Source: Alphaproteobacteria bacterium (GTDB lineage: Bacteria; Pseudomonadota; Alphaproteobacteria; Rhodospirillales; Rhodospirillaceae). From it: DNA of 64,000 nt. Positions within the stretch are counted from its first letter, which is position 1, and the number at the start of each line of letters is the position of its first letter. This document shows, piece after piece, positions 17,640 through 26,472 of the stretch. The translations under genes were made by a program, and so were the position numbers. A model generated the notes under the pieces. The model had not been told where the DNA came from. It made no database searches and saw nothing but the letters and a program-made list of their open reading frames with translations. Where the stretch lies: the NCBI GenBank assembly GCA_003246625.1, contig QJZR01000017.1:124001-188000 (forward strand), given 5' to 3'.

Positions 17640-18713
17640 GTGTCTGCGGCCCGGTATTGGCATCCCGAAGGCGACGCGGACGGCATCGTCTGCGACCTGT
17701 GCCCGCGCGCCTGCCGCATCGCCGACGGCGGCAGCGGCGTCTGCCACGCCCGCGCCAACCGTGGCGGCGTCATGGTCCTGCCCGCCTGGGGGCGCAGCAG
17801 CGGCTTCTGCATCGACCCGGTGGAGAAGAAACCCCTCAACCATTTCCTGCCGGGATCGCCGGTTCTGTCCTTCGGCTCGGCGGGCTGCAACCTCGCCTGC
17901 GACTGCTGCCAGAACTGGCGGATTTCCCGCGCTCGGGCGGAAACGCTGCCGGGGCCGGAAATCGCCCCCGAGGAAATCGCCGACGCGGCGGCGCGGACCG
18001 GCTGCCGCGCGGTGGCCGCCACCTACAACGAACCGGCGATCGCCCTGGAATACGTCGCCGAGGTCGCCGCCGCCTGCCGCGCCCGCGAAATCCGCGCGGT
18101 GGCGGTGACCGCCGGATACGTCGCGGCGGCGGCACGGGCGGAATTCTTCACCGCCTTCGACGCGGTCAACGTCGACCTCAAGGGCTTTTCCGAGGATTTC
18201 TACGCCGCGGTCTGCCACGCCCGCCTGGAACCGGTACGCGAGTCCCTGCGCTTCGTCGCCCGCGAGACCGCGACCTGGCTGGAAATCACCACCCTGCTGA
18301 TTCCCGGCTTAAACGATTCCGACGCGGAGATCGGCGCCCTGGCCGCCTGGATCGCCGCCGAGATTTCCCCCGACGTGCCGCTGCACCTGTCCGCCTTCCA
18401 CCCCGACCACAAGATGCGGCACATCCCGCCGACGCCGCCCGAAACCCTGAGCCGGGCGCGGGCGCGGGCGCGCGCCGAAGGCTTGCGCTACGTCTATACC
18501 GGCAACGTCCACGACGCCGACGGCGACACCACCTTCTGCCCCGGCTGCGGCCGCGCGGCGATCCGCCGCGACTGGTACGAAATCCGCGACTACGGCCTGT
18601 CCGACACCGGGCACTGCACCGCCTGCGACGCGCGCGTCCCCGGGGTGTTCGACGGCCCGCCCGGCACCTGGGGGCGGCGGCGCCAGCCGCTGACCCTGCC
18701 GCTCCGCCGCTGA
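17640..18713 (+). CDS. amrS: AmmeMemoRadiSam system radical SAM enzyme
   Basis: The 357-residue enzyme starts at a GTG with GAGG seven bases before. An N-terminal Cys pair (CDLCPRACRI) and GVCHARANRGG precede the 4Fe-4S SAM motif SAGCNLACDCC (Cx3Cx2C) at about residues 81-91. VAATYNEPAIALEYV, NVDLKGF, TTLLIPGLND and LHLSAFHPDHKM match the PflA-like AmrS family. A C-terminal zinc-ribbon-like region (CPGCGRAAIRRDWY, CTACDARVPG) closes the protein. It is divergent from the Memo-AMMECR1 fusion, completing the AmmeMemoRadiSam set. Substrate and product are unknown. Confidence 0.9.
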   Translation: MSAARYWHPEGDADGIVCDLCPRACRIADGGSGVCHARANRGGVMVLPAWGRSSGFCIDPVEKKPLNHFLPGSPVLSFGSAGCNLACDCCQNWRISRARAETLPGPEIAPEEIADAAARTGCRAVAATYNEPAIALEYVAEVAAACRAREIRAVAVTAGYVAAAARAEFFTAFDAVNVDLKGFSEDFYAAVCHARLEPVRESLRFVARETATWLEITTLLIPGLNDSDAEIGALAAWIAAEISPDVPLHLSAFHPDHKMRHIPPTPPETLSRARARARAEGLRYVYTGNVHDADGDTTFCPGCGRAAIRRDWYEIRDYGLSDTGHCTACDARVPGVFDGPPGTWGRRRQPLTLPLRR

Positions 18714-18826
18714 AAAATCCCATCCCGCCTTGCGCCGGGCGGAAGTCCTGGCAATATCAGACCGATGATGTTTTCCGCCCGCGGCGCGACCGCGCGCCGC
18801 CCTTTACGCATGAAGGATGTTCCCTG

Positions 18827-20368
18827 ATGAAAGTCGCATTCGTTCAGCCCGGACTGCCGAAATCCGGGTGCCTGGCCGTCGGCGTCCTCGAAACCGGCGC
18901 CTTGACCCCCAGCGCCAAGGCGGCCGACGCCGCCACCGGCGGCGCGGTGAGCCGCGCCATCGCCGCCTCGCGCTTCACCGGCAAGGCCGAACAGGTTCTC
19001 GACATCGTCGCCCCCGCCGGGGTGGACCTCGACCGGCTGATCCTGGTCGGCCTGGGCAAGGCGGCGGAAGTCGACGCCCGCCGCATGGAAGCCTTCGGCG
19101 GCGCCGCCGCGATGGCGGCGGGCAAGGGCAAAAGCGCCGAGCTCACCCTCGCCGTGGACGCCCTGGCCGAGGCGCATTCCTCCGCCGCGCTCCTCGCGGC
19201 GCACGCGGCGCTGGGCGCGCGGCTGAAAAGCTATCGCTTCGACCTCTACCGCACCAAGCAGAAGGCCGAGGACAAGCCCACCCTCAAGACCGTGTCGGTC
19301 GCGGTGACCGACGCCAAGGCGGCGAAGGCCGCCTGGCAGCCGCTGGAAATCGTCGCCGAGGGCGTCGAATTCACCCGCAACCTGGTTTCCGAACCCGCCA
19401 ACGTGCTCTCCCCCGCCGCCTTCGCCAAGATCGCCAAGGGGCTGGAAAAGTACGGCGTCGAAGTGGACGTCCTCGGCGAAAAGGAGATGACGAAGCTGGG
19501 CATGGGCTCGCTGCTCGCCGTCGGCCAGGGTTCGGACCGCGAATCGCAACTGGTGATCCTGCGCTGGCAGGGCGGCGCGAAGGACGACGCGCCGGTCGCC
19601 GTCGTCGGCAAGGGCGTGTGCTTCGATTCCGGCGGCATCTCGATCAAGCCCGCCGCGGGCATGGAGGAAATGAAAACCGACATGAGCGGCGCGGCGGTCA
19701 CCGCCGGGCTGTTGCAGGTTCTCGCCCGCCGCAAGGCGAAGGTGAACGTGGTCGGCATCCTCGGCCTGGTCGAGAACATGCCCTCGGGCATGGCGCAGCG
19801 GCCGGGCGACGTGGTCACCTCGATGTCGGGGCAGACCATCGAGGTGATCAACACCGACGCCGAGGGCCGCCTGGTTCTCGCCGACGCCCTGTGGTACGCG
19901 CAGGAAGCCTTCAAGCCGAAGACGGTGATCGACCTGGCCACCCTGACCGGCGCCATCGTCATCGCCCTCGGCGCCGACCACGCCGGTCTGTTCGCCAACG
20001 ACGACTCCCTGGCCAAGGCGCTGGCCGACGCGGGCGCCTCGGTCGGCGAGGCGGTGTGGCGGATGCCGCTGGGCGAGGCCTACGACGAACTGATCAAGTC
20101 CGACATCGCCGACATGAAGAACACCGGCGGCCGCGAGGCGGGCTCGATCACCGCGGCGCAGTTCCTGCAACGTTTCGTCAAGCCGGAAACCGCCTGGGCG
20201 CACATCGACATCGCGGGCGTCGCCTGGATGAAGAAGGCCCTGCCCACCGCGCCGAAGGGCGCCTCGGGCTTCGGCGTCCGCCTGCTGGAACGCCTGATCG
20301 CCGACCGTTACGAGGCCGCGCCCCTCCCCGCCAAGGCGAAGAAGGCCGCGCCCAAGGCGAAAAAGTGA
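18827..20368 (+). CDS. pepA: Leucyl aminopeptidase (M17)
   Basis: The 513-residue protein removes N-terminal residues from cytoplasmic peptides using two metal ions. The catalytic domain has the M17 blocks VVGKGVCFDSGGISIKP (metal Lys and Asp), EMKTDMSGAA (Asp) and VINTDAEGRLVLADAL (Asp, Glu and the Arg of the bicarbonate site). The C-terminal tail is Ala/Lys-rich (KAKKAAPKAKK). The start at 18827 has AAGGAT ten bases upstream; a much longer frame to 17603 is a shadow of the radical-SAM gene. A second M17 gene follows after seven bases, and TauE/SafE after that, likely one transcript. Confidence 0.95.
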   Translation: MKVAFVQPGLPKSGCLAVGVLETGALTPSAKAADAATGGAVSRAIAASRFTGKAEQVLDIVAPAGVDLDRLILVGLGKAAEVDARRMEAFGGAAAMAAGKGKSAELTLAVDALAEAHSSAALLAAHAALGARLKSYRFDLYRTKQKAEDKPTLKTVSVAVTDAKAAKAAWQPLEIVAEGVEFTRNLVSEPANVLSPAAFAKIAKGLEKYGVEVDVLGEKEMTKLGMGSLLAVGQGSDRESQLVILRWQGGAKDDAPVAVVGKGVCFDSGGISIKPAAGMEEMKTDMSGAAVTAGLLQVLARRKAKVNVVGILGLVENMPSGMAQRPGDVVTSMSGQTIEVINTDAEGRLVLADALWYAQEAFKPKTVIDLATLTGAIVIALGADHAGLFANDDSLAKALADAGASVGEAVWRMPLGEAYDELIKSDIADMKNTGGREAGSITAAQFLQRFVKPETAWAHIDIAGVAWMKKALPTAPKGASGFGVRLLERLIADRYEAAPLPAKAKKAAPKAKK

Positions 20369-20375
20369 CGCGGCG

Positions 20376-21875
20376 ATGATCCGCGTCCGTTTCGCCGACC
20401 GCGCCGACCCGCGCCCCTGGGGAAAAACCTCCCTGGGGCCGGGCGACGCCTGGATCATCGGCGTGCGCGCCGGCGGGCACCCGTTGCGGCCGGGCTGGAA
20501 ACGGCTGGCGCGGGGGCTCGGCATCGCGGGCGCGCCCGGTTGCGCCCTGTCCGCCGCTGCGGAATCGCCGCGCGGCGCCTGCGGCTTTTCCGGTGCGGTG
20601 GGACTGGGCGACGCCGCCGAGCTGACCGCCCGCCGGGCGGAGGACGTCGGCCGCCACGTCGGTGCCGCGTGCTGCCGTCGCGGCGTCCGCCGCGTCTTCG
20701 TCGAGGCCGACCTGTTCCCGGAAATCGCGGTGCATCTGGCCGCCGGATTGATCCTGCGGGCGACGCCGCAGCTTTCCCTCAAAAGCCGCGACGACAACGA
20801 CGAAGCCCCCCCGCCGGAGGAAGCGGTGATCCTCTGCACCGACGCGCGGCGGGCGGAAGCCCTGTGGCCGCGCCTGGCGGCGGAGGTCGAGGCGGTGCTG
20901 TGGGCACGCCGCCTGATCGCCGAACCCGCCAACCGCCTGACGCCGGAAGCGATGCAGACGGAAGCGGAAAGCCTGATCCCGCTGGGGGTAAAGGTGACCG
21001 TCCTCGACGCGGCGGCGCTGGAGGCCCGGGGCCTCGGCCTGCTGCTGGCGGTGGGGCGGGCCTCGGCCCATCCGCCGCGCCTGATCGCCGCCGAATGGCC
21101 GGGCGCCGACCCGGCGGAAGCCCCCCTCGTCCTCGTCGGCAAGGGGATCACCTTCGACACCGGCGGCATCTCGATCAAGCCCGCCGAGCGCATGGAGGAA
21201 ATGAAGGGCGACATGGCGGGGGCGGCGGCGGCCCTGGCCGCGCTGGCGGTGGCGGCGAAGACCGCGTCGCCGCGCCGGGTGGTCGCCCTTTTGGCGGTGG
21301 CGGAAAACGCGGTGGGCGGCAACGCCACCCGCCCCGGCGACGTGGCCCGCGCCTGCGACGGCAGCAGCGTGGAAATCGTCGACACCGACGCCGAGGGCCG
21401 CCTGGCCCTGGCCGACGCCATCGCCTATGCCCGCGCAACCTTCTCCCCCGCCCTCGTCGCCGACGTCGCCACCCTGACCGGCGCGGTGCGCCGCGCCCTC
21501 GGCACCCATCTGGCCGGGCTGTTCGCCAACCGCGACGACGCGGCGGCGCGTCTGGAAGCGGCGGCGGCGGACAGCGGCGAGGGTCTGTGGCGCCTGCCCC
21601 TGCCCGGAGCGGACGAGGACGCCCTGAAATCCGACATCGCCGACATCAAGAACTGCGCCTGGGGCACGGTGCCCGACGCCCTGCACGCGGCGTTGTTCCT
21701 CTCCGGCTTTGCCGGGGAAACCCCGTGGGCGCACCTGGACATCGCCGGAACCGCCGACGCCCCCGCCGACACCCCGCTGGAACGGAAGGGCCCGCGCGGC
21801 TTCGGCGTGCGCCTGTTCGCCGCCCTGATCCGCAGCCTGGAGGAGACCCCATGGTCCTCGACCCCTCGGACCTGA
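20376..21875 (+). CDS. Second, divergent M17 aminopeptidase
   Basis: The 499-residue protein repeats the M17 catalytic domain: LVGKGITFDTGGISIKPAER, EMKGDMAGAA and IVDTDAEGRLALADAI keep all metal ligands and the catalytic Lys and Arg, so it should be active. The N-terminal 160 residues differ strongly from PepA and the C-terminus lacks its Lys tail. ATG 20376 lies seven bases after the pepA stop. It ends 25 bases inside the TauE/SafE gene. A tandem duplication followed by divergence, giving different peptide preference or a mixed hexamer, is the simplest reading. Confidence 0.88.
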   Translation: MIRVRFADRADPRPWGKTSLGPGDAWIIGVRAGGHPLRPGWKRLARGLGIAGAPGCALSAAAESPRGACGFSGAVGLGDAAELTARRAEDVGRHVGAACCRRGVRRVFVEADLFPEIAVHLAAGLILRATPQLSLKSRDDNDEAPPPEEAVILCTDARRAEALWPRLAAEVEAVLWARRLIAEPANRLTPEAMQTEAESLIPLGVKVTVLDAAALEARGLGLLLAVGRASAHPPRLIAAEWPGADPAEAPLVLVGKGITFDTGGISIKPAERMEEMKGDMAGAAAALAALAVAAKTASPRRVVALLAVAENAVGGNATRPGDVARACDGSSVEIVDTDAEGRLALADAIAYARATFSPALVADVATLTGAVRRALGTHLAGLFANRDDAAARLEAAAADSGEGLWRLPLPGADEDALKSDIADIKNCAWGTVPDALHAALFLSGFAGETPWAHLDIAGTADAPADTPLERKGPRGFGVRLFAALIRSLEETPWSSTPRT

Positions 21876-22612
21876 GCCTTCTCGACCTGGCGACCATCGC
21901 CTTCGCCTTTGCCCTGGGCGGCCTGTCCAAGGGGGTCACCGGCCTCGGCCTGCCGATGATCGCGGTGCCGATCATCTCCACCGTGCTCGACCCGCGCGCC
22001 GCCATCGCCGCGATGATGATCCCCAACATGGGCGCCAACCTGTTGCAGGCCCACCGCACCGGCGACATCCTGACCAGCACCGTTACCTATCGCCACCTGA
22101 TCGTGCCTCTGCTGCTCGGCAGCGTCGTCGGCGTCCTCGTCATCACCTCGGTGCGCATCGACCTGGCCGCGATCATCCTGGGCGGTCTGGTCAGCGTCTT
22201 CGCGGTCTCCACCCTGGCCGGATGGCGGCCCGTCCTGCCCACCGGCGTCGACCGCCGCCTGCGTCCCGTCGTCGGCCTGGTCTCCGGCCTGATCGGCGGG
22301 ATGAGCAGCTTCCTCGCCCCCACCCTGGTCCCCTATCTGATGACCCTGAAGCTGGAGAAAACCGCCTTCGTCCACATGATGGGGGTGGTCTTCCTGATCG
22401 GTCAGATGCCGCTGTTCGCCGGGCTGGCGATCAAGGGATTCGCGCCGCCCGCGATGCTGCTTCTGTCCGCCGCCGGATGGGTGGTGGTCGGCCTGTCCAT
22501 GCACGTCGGCGGCCGCCTGCGCGACCGCATCCCGCAGCACCGCTTCATGACCCTGATCGGGGCGATGCTGCTTCTGATCGGTCTCAACATGATCCGCCGC
22601 GCGGTCTTCTGA
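21851..22612 (+). CDS. TauE/SafE-family membrane permease
   Basis: The 253-residue protein has about eight hydrophobic segments and the family start ALGGLSKGVTGLGLPMIAVP, with a second half beginning VVGLVSGLIGGMSSFLAPTLVPYLM, as expected for the internal repeat. Such proteins move sulfite, sulfoacetate or related organic anions across the inner membrane. Substrate is not evident. The ATG at 21851 has GGAGA just upstream inside the preceding aminopeptidase gene, so the two overlap by 25 bases and are probably coupled. Confidence 0.88.
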   Translation: MVLDPSDLSLLDLATIAFAFALGGLSKGVTGLGLPMIAVPIISTVLDPRAAIAAMMIPNMGANLLQAHRTGDILTSTVTYRHLIVPLLLGSVVGVLVITSVRIDLAAIILGGLVSVFAVSTLAGWRPVLPTGVDRRLRPVVGLVSGLIGGMSSFLAPTLVPYLMTLKLEKTAFVHMMGVVFLIGQMPLFAGLAIKGFAPPAMLLLSAAGWVVVGLSMHVGGRLRDRIPQHRFMTLIGAMLLLIGLNMIRRAVF

Positions 22613-22680
22613 TCCTGTTGCCGGGGCCTCCGGCGACTGATAAATATGCGGCTCCGAACCACTGCCTTCCGAGGCCCCCC

Positions 22681-23265
22681 TTGCTGAGACGCCTGTACGA
22701 CCGGACGATGGCGCAAGCCGTCACCCCCCACGCGATGTGGACGCTGGCGATTGTCTCGTTCATCGAAAGCTCGATCTTTCCCATTCCGCCCGACGTGCTG
22801 ATCATCCCGATGGTGCTGGCCGCGCGCGAACGCGCCTGGCGCATCGCCGCCGTCTGCACCGTCTCCAGCGTGATCGGCGGCTTCGCCGGGTACGCCATCG
22901 GCCTGTTCCTGTTCGATCAGGTGGCGCGGCCGATCCTCGCCTTCTATGGCTACATGGCGAAGTTCGAAACCTTCCAGGCCCTCTACAACGACTGGGGGGC
23001 GTGGATCGTCTTCGGCGCCGGGGTCACCCCCTTCCCCTACAAGGTGATCACCATCGCCAGCGGCCTGACCGGCCTCAACCCGGTGATCTTCGGCATCGCC
23101 TCGGTGCTGTCGCGGGGGCTGCGCTTCTTCCTGGTCGCCGGATTGCTGTGGAAATTCGGCGCGCCGATCCGTGCCTTCATCGAGGCGCACCTGGGCAAGC
23201 TGGCAACTTTATTCTTCATCCTGTTGATCGGCGGCTTCGTCGCGCTAAAGTATCTGGCGAAATGA
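22681..23265 (+). CDS. yqaA: YqaA-type DedA-like membrane protein
   Basis: The 194-residue inner-membrane protein has SNARE-associated (DedA/VTT) features: FIESSIFPIPPDVLIIPMVLA near the start, GFAGYAIGLF, and VTPFPYKVITIASGL. A TTG at 22681 is chosen as start because it gives the family's LRRLYDRT N-terminus with GAGG at proper spacing; the first ATG would remove that block. Relatives flip or transport lipids such as undecaprenyl phosphate or phosphatidylethanolamine, but YqaA itself is not well characterised. Its stop overlaps the dsbB start (ATGA). Confidence 0.85.
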   Translation: MLRRLYDRTMAQAVTPHAMWTLAIVSFIESSIFPIPPDVLIIPMVLAARERAWRIAAVCTVSSVIGGFAGYAIGLFLFDQVARPILAFYGYMAKFETFQALYNDWGAWIVFGAGVTPFPYKVITIASGLTGLNPVIFGIASVLSRGLRFFLVAGLLWKFGAPIRAFIEAHLGKLATLFFILLIGGFVALKYLAK

Positions 23266-23807
23266 ACAACCTGCGGGGGCCCGAGATGAGCCGGTCCACC
23301 GACTTTCGCATCTGCCTGATGATCGCCGCCGTCGGCCTGGGGGCGTTGGCCTTCGCCTTCGTCCTGCAATACGGCTTCGGCGTCGAACCCTGCGTGCTGT
23401 GCACCTATCAGCGGGTGCCCTTCGCCGTCGCCGCCGGATTCGGCCTGTTCGGCGCGGCGATGCCGCTGCCCCCCTCGCGGCGGCGGACGGTAGCCCTGAT
23501 CGTCGGCGTCGTCTTCGCGGCGGGCGCGGCGCTGGCCTTCTATCACGTCGGCGTCGAACACGGCTGGTGGGGGGGCACCGTCGCCTGCACCGGCGAGGAC
23601 ATTTCCCGCCCGATGACCCTGGCCGACATCGACGCCGCCCTGGCCACCAAGCCGCAGGCCCGCTGCGACGACGTGCCGTGGACTCTGTTCGGTTTTTCGC
23701 TGTCCGAACTCAACCTCGCCGGATCGGCCGCCCTGGCGCTGATCTGCTTCGCGCTGGCCGCCGAACGCCGCCTGTGGCGCGAACGCCGCTTCGGCGCGCG
23801 GGGCTAA
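23262..23807 (+). CDS. dsbB: Disulfide bond formation protein B
   Basis: This 181-residue four-helix membrane protein reoxidises DsbA and passes electrons to quinone. The first periplasmic Cys pair is CVLC in EPCVLCTYQR; the second pair is formed by the Cys in VACTGED and in ARCDD, followed by the conserved PWTLFGFSLSELN. The start overlaps the yqaA stop as ATGA; an ATG at 23286 (MSRSTDF) is a plausible alternative. The end overlaps the convergent HNH gene by four bases. No dsbA is nearby. Confidence 0.9.
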   Translation: MNNLRGPEMSRSTDFRICLMIAAVGLGALAFAFVLQYGFGVEPCVLCTYQRVPFAVAAGFGLFGAAMPLPPSRRRTVALIVGVVFAAGAALAFYHVGVEHGWWGGTVACTGEDISRPMTLADIDAALATKPQARCDDVPWTLFGFSLSELNLAGSAALALICFALAAERRLWRERRFGARG

Positions 23808-24382
23808 TCCTCCAGCTCGGTGTCCCAGTAAAGATAGTCCCGCCAGCTTTTGTGCAGATGAAGCGGCGGGAAGGAACGGCCGACCTCTTGCAGCTCGAAG
23901 GTGGTCGGCATCAGGGGTTCGCGAATCGGACGGAACCCCGACCAGCCCGGCAGGTGATCCGCCTTCGCCAGGTTGCAGGCCTGGCAGGCGGTGACCACGT
24001 TCTCCCAACTGGTGCGGCCGCCGCGCGAACGCGGCATCACGTGGTCGAAGGTCAGCTCCTGCGTCGGAAAACGGCGTCCGCAGTACTGGCAGCAGAAACG
24101 GTCGCGCAGGAAGACGTTGAAGCGGGTGAAGGCCGGACGCCGCGTCGCCGGAACGTAGTCCTTGAGCGCGATGACGCTGGGCAGGCGCAAGGAGCGGCTG
24201 GGGGAACGGATCACCGTGTCGTATTCGGAAAGAACCTGGACGCGATCGGAAACGACGGCCTTGATCGCTTCCTGCCAGGACCAGAGCGACAACGGGAAAT
24301 AACTGAGCGGACGATAGTCCGCGTTGAGGACCAAAACCGGGGCTAAATCCCCATCGAAGGTCAACGGAACCTCCCCTGCCAT
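23804..24382 (-). CDS. HNH endonuclease of the alphaproteobacterial type
   Basis: The 192-residue protein starts with VLVLNADYRPLSYFPLSLWSWQEAIKAVV and continues to the HNH core FCCQYCGRRFPTQELTFDHVMPRSRGGRTSWEN (described in two parts), with two CxxC zinc knuckles (CQYC and CQAC) and the catalytic His in FDHV. This family is near-universal in alphaproteobacteria and is not tied to phage or restriction loci; its cellular role is unclear. ATG 24382 is chosen by family N-terminus; ATG 24421 is in frame. It is divergent from gluQ. Confidence 0.88.
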   Translation of the reverse strand: MAGEVPLTFDGDLAPVLVLNADYRPLSYFPLSLWSWQEAIKAVVSDRVQVLSEYDTVIRSPSRSLRLPSVIALKDYVPATRRPAFTRFNVFLRDRFCCQYCGRRFPTQELTFDHVMPRSRGGRTSWENVVTACQACNLAKADHLPGWSGFRPIREPLMPTTFELQEVGRSFPPLHLHKSWRDYLYWDTELED

Positions 24383-24510
24383 GGGGGGCCGGGCTCCGCA
24401 CGGTCGTGCGGAACACGACATCTGGTATCCTGTATAGCAGACGCCACACCATGTCGCATCACAGGATTGTGACGGTTGCGGCGATTGCACGGAAACGCCA
24501 TGCTGCCGCG

Positions 24511-25374
24511 ATGACCGTCACCCCGCGCACCCATGCCGAAACCACCCGCTTCGCCCCCAGCCCCACCGGACGGCTGCACCTGGGGCATGCCCTGTCCGCC
24601 CTGTTCGCGGCGCGCGAGGCGGGGCCCTCCGGCACCTTCCTGTTGCGCATCGAGGACATCGACGCCGGCCGCTGCCGCGAGCCCTTTATCAAAGGAATCT
24701 ACGAAGACCTGCGCTGGTTGGGCCTTTCCTGGCCGGAACCGCCCTGGCGCCAATCCGCCCGCATGGCGGTCTATGCCCGGGCGCTCGACGAATTGAAGGC
24801 GCGGGGCCTGCTCTACCCCTGCTTCTGTTCGCGCGGCGACATCGCCCGCGAAATCGCCGCCGCCGCCGCCGCGCCGCAAGGCCCCGACGGCCCCCTCTAT
24901 CCCGGCACCTGCCGCGCCCTCCCCACCGAGGAGGCCGCCCGCCGCATCGCCGCCGGACACCCCCACGCCTGGCGCCTGAACGTCGGGAAAGCCCTGACCG
25001 GCGCGCCGCCCCTCGCCTGGACCGACCGCGCACGGGGGAAACGGACGGCGACGCCGGAAATCTTCGGCGACGTCGTCCTCGCCCGCCGCGACGTTCCCGC
25101 CAGCTACCATCTGGCGGTGGTGGTCGACGACGCGGCGCAGGGCGTTACCTGCGTGACGAGGGGCGAGGACCTGTTCGCCGCCAGCCACCTGCACCGCCTG
25201 CTGCAATACCTGCTCGGCCTGCCCACCCCGGAATGGCACCACCACCGCCTGATCGCCGACGCCGAGGGCAAACGCCTGGCCAAACGCGACCATGCCCCCA
25301 CCCTCGCCGCCCTGCGCGAAGCAGGCGCGACGCCCGAGGAGGTCAAGGCGGCGATCGGCTGGAACGATCGGTAA
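24511..25374 (+). CDS. gluQ: Glutamyl-Q tRNA(Asp) synthetase
   Basis: The 287-residue protein is a shortened glutamyl-tRNA synthetase without anticodon domain; it puts glutamate on queuosine-34 of tRNA-Asp. The class I start TRFAPSPTGRLHLGHALSA is at residues 10-28, the zinc site comes from CFC and the later PGTC, and KRLAKRDHAPTL is the KMSKS-like loop. The start at 24511 gives the standard N-terminus; ATG 24451 is also in frame. The substrate tRNA-Asp lies at 1336-1412. A 41-bp double hairpin follows the stop by six bases. Confidence 0.92.
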   Translation: MTVTPRTHAETTRFAPSPTGRLHLGHALSALFAAREAGPSGTFLLRIEDIDAGRCREPFIKGIYEDLRWLGLSWPEPPWRQSARMAVYARALDELKARGLLYPCFCSRGDIAREIAAAAAAPQGPDGPLYPGTCRALPTEEAARRIAAGHPHAWRLNVGKALTGAPPLAWTDRARGKRTATPEIFGDVVLARRDVPASYHLAVVVDDAAQGVTCVTRGEDLFAASHLHRLLQYLLGLPTPEWHHHRLIADAEGKRLAKRDHAPTLAALREAGATPEEVKAAIGWNDR

Positions 25375-25380
25375 AAACGC

Positions 25381-25421
25381 GTGGGCTCCGCCCACACCCG
25401 CACAGGGTCTTGGACCCTGTG
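25381..25421 (+). repeat. Double-hairpin repeat, copy A (3' of gluQ)
   Basis: GTGGGC-TCC-GCCCAC, then ACCCG, then a nine-base stem CACAGGGTC with its complement around TTG: 41 bases in all. The architecture (6-3-6, 5, 9-3-9) is the same as in copies B and C. Confidence 0.75.
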
Positions 25422-25500
25422 TACCCTTTCAGCGGCCATCGACCGTCACGCCGCGCGATGGTTCTATGGCGCGGCGCGCAAAAACCAGAATTCATGGGAT

Positions 25501-25541
25501 CAAAGGGGCCCAGCCCCTTTGCGGGTCCGGGCAGCGCCCGG
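25501..25541 (-). repeat. Double-hairpin repeat, copy B (3' of xerD-like gene)
   Basis: On the minus strand: CCGGGC-GCT-GCCCGG, ACCCG, then CAAAGGGGC-TGG and the complementary nine-base arm. It starts 17 bases after the recombinase stop in the same orientation as that gene. Together with copy A it fills most of the 184-bp convergent gap, which holds no gene. Confidence 0.75.
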
Positions 25542-25558
25542 CCTGATTTTCGTTTTCC

Positions 25559-26464
25559 CTACAGTCCCAGTTTCGCCAGGGGATGACTGGTTTCCACCAG
25601 GCTGCGCAGGCGGTCCTCGAGGACGTGGGTATAGATCTGCGTGGTGGCGATGTCGGCGTGGCCGAGCATGCTTTGCACCGCGCGCAAATCGGCGCCGTGC
25701 GCCAGAAGGTGCGAGGCGAAGGAATGCCGCATCACGTGCGGCGATACCTTGGCGGGGGGGACTCCGGCACGCACCGCCAGGGTTTTCAACGCCTTGGCGA
25801 AGCCGTCGCGGGTGACGTGGCCCAGCCGCCCGGGTCCGGGGAAGGCCCACCGCACGCCGCCCCTGATGCCGCGCACCGCGGTCTGCCGCACCGCCAGATA
25901 TTCGGCCAGGGCGGCGCGGGCGGCGGCGGTCAGCGGCACGGCGCGTTCCTTGCCGCCCTTGCCGGTGACCAGCAGCACCTCGGGGTCGCGGGCCACCGCC
26001 GAGAACGGCAGACCGACGAGTTCCGAAACGCGCAGGCCGGTGGCGTAGATCACCTCCAGCAGGGCGACCATGCGCAGGCCGTGGATGCCGGGCAGCTCCC
26101 GCGCCGCGGCGAGCAGGCGGGCGACTTCGTCCTCCGACAGGTATTTCGGCAGCGGCCGCCCCAGGCGGGGGGAATCGAGCAGGCGGGCGGGGTTGTCGGC
26201 GCGGTCGCCCTCCGCCTGCAGGAACAGAAAGAACTGCCGCATCGCCGACAGGCGGCGCGCCTGGGTGCGGGTGGAAAAACCGCGCCCCATCAGCCCGCGC
26301 AGATAGGCGGAAAGGTCGGCGGCCGAGGCCCGCGCCGGGTCCTTGCCGAGGAACCCGGCCAGGTCGTCAAGGTCGCGGCGATAGGCGTCGATGGTGCGCG
26401 GCGAGGCGCCGCGTTCGGCGCGCATCATGTCGAGGAAGCGTTCGCCCCCGTGCGCCATGGCCAA
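25559..26464 (-). CDS. Tyrosine recombinase XerC/XerD
   Basis: The 301-residue enzyme resolves chromosome dimers at dif with its partner. The N-terminal SAM-like domain (RGASPRTIDAYRRDL) is followed by the catalytic domain: Arg in YATGLRVSEL, Lys in VTGKGGKERAVPL, HxxR in HVMRHSFASHLL, His in MLGHADIATTQIYTHV and the nucleophile Tyr in that block. All active-site residues are present. XerD is favoured by the LDSPRLGRPLPKYLSEDEV junction, but XerC cannot be excluded without its paralog. It lies eight bases after the large periplasmic protein gene. No integrase-like island features surround it. Confidence 0.9.
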   Translation of the reverse strand: MAMAHGGERFLDMMRAERGASPRTIDAYRRDLDDLAGFLGKDPARASAADLSAYLRGLMGRGFSTRTQARRLSAMRQFFLFLQAEGDRADNPARLLDSPRLGRPLPKYLSEDEVARLLAAARELPGIHGLRMVALLEVIYATGLRVSELVGLPFSAVARDPEVLLVTGKGGKERAVPLTAAARAALAEYLAVRQTAVRGIRGGVRWAFPGPGRLGHVTRDGFAKALKTLAVRAGVPPAKVSPHVMRHSFASHLLAHGADLRAVQSMLGHADIATTQIYTHVLEDRLRSLVETSHPLAKLGL

Positions 26465-26472
26465 GCGTCCGT

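Noticed and set aside
25559-26464. Tyrosine recombinase as a sign of an integrated element
   Set aside because: The protein is a chromosomal XerC/D; no attachment repeats, phage genes or composition change surround it.
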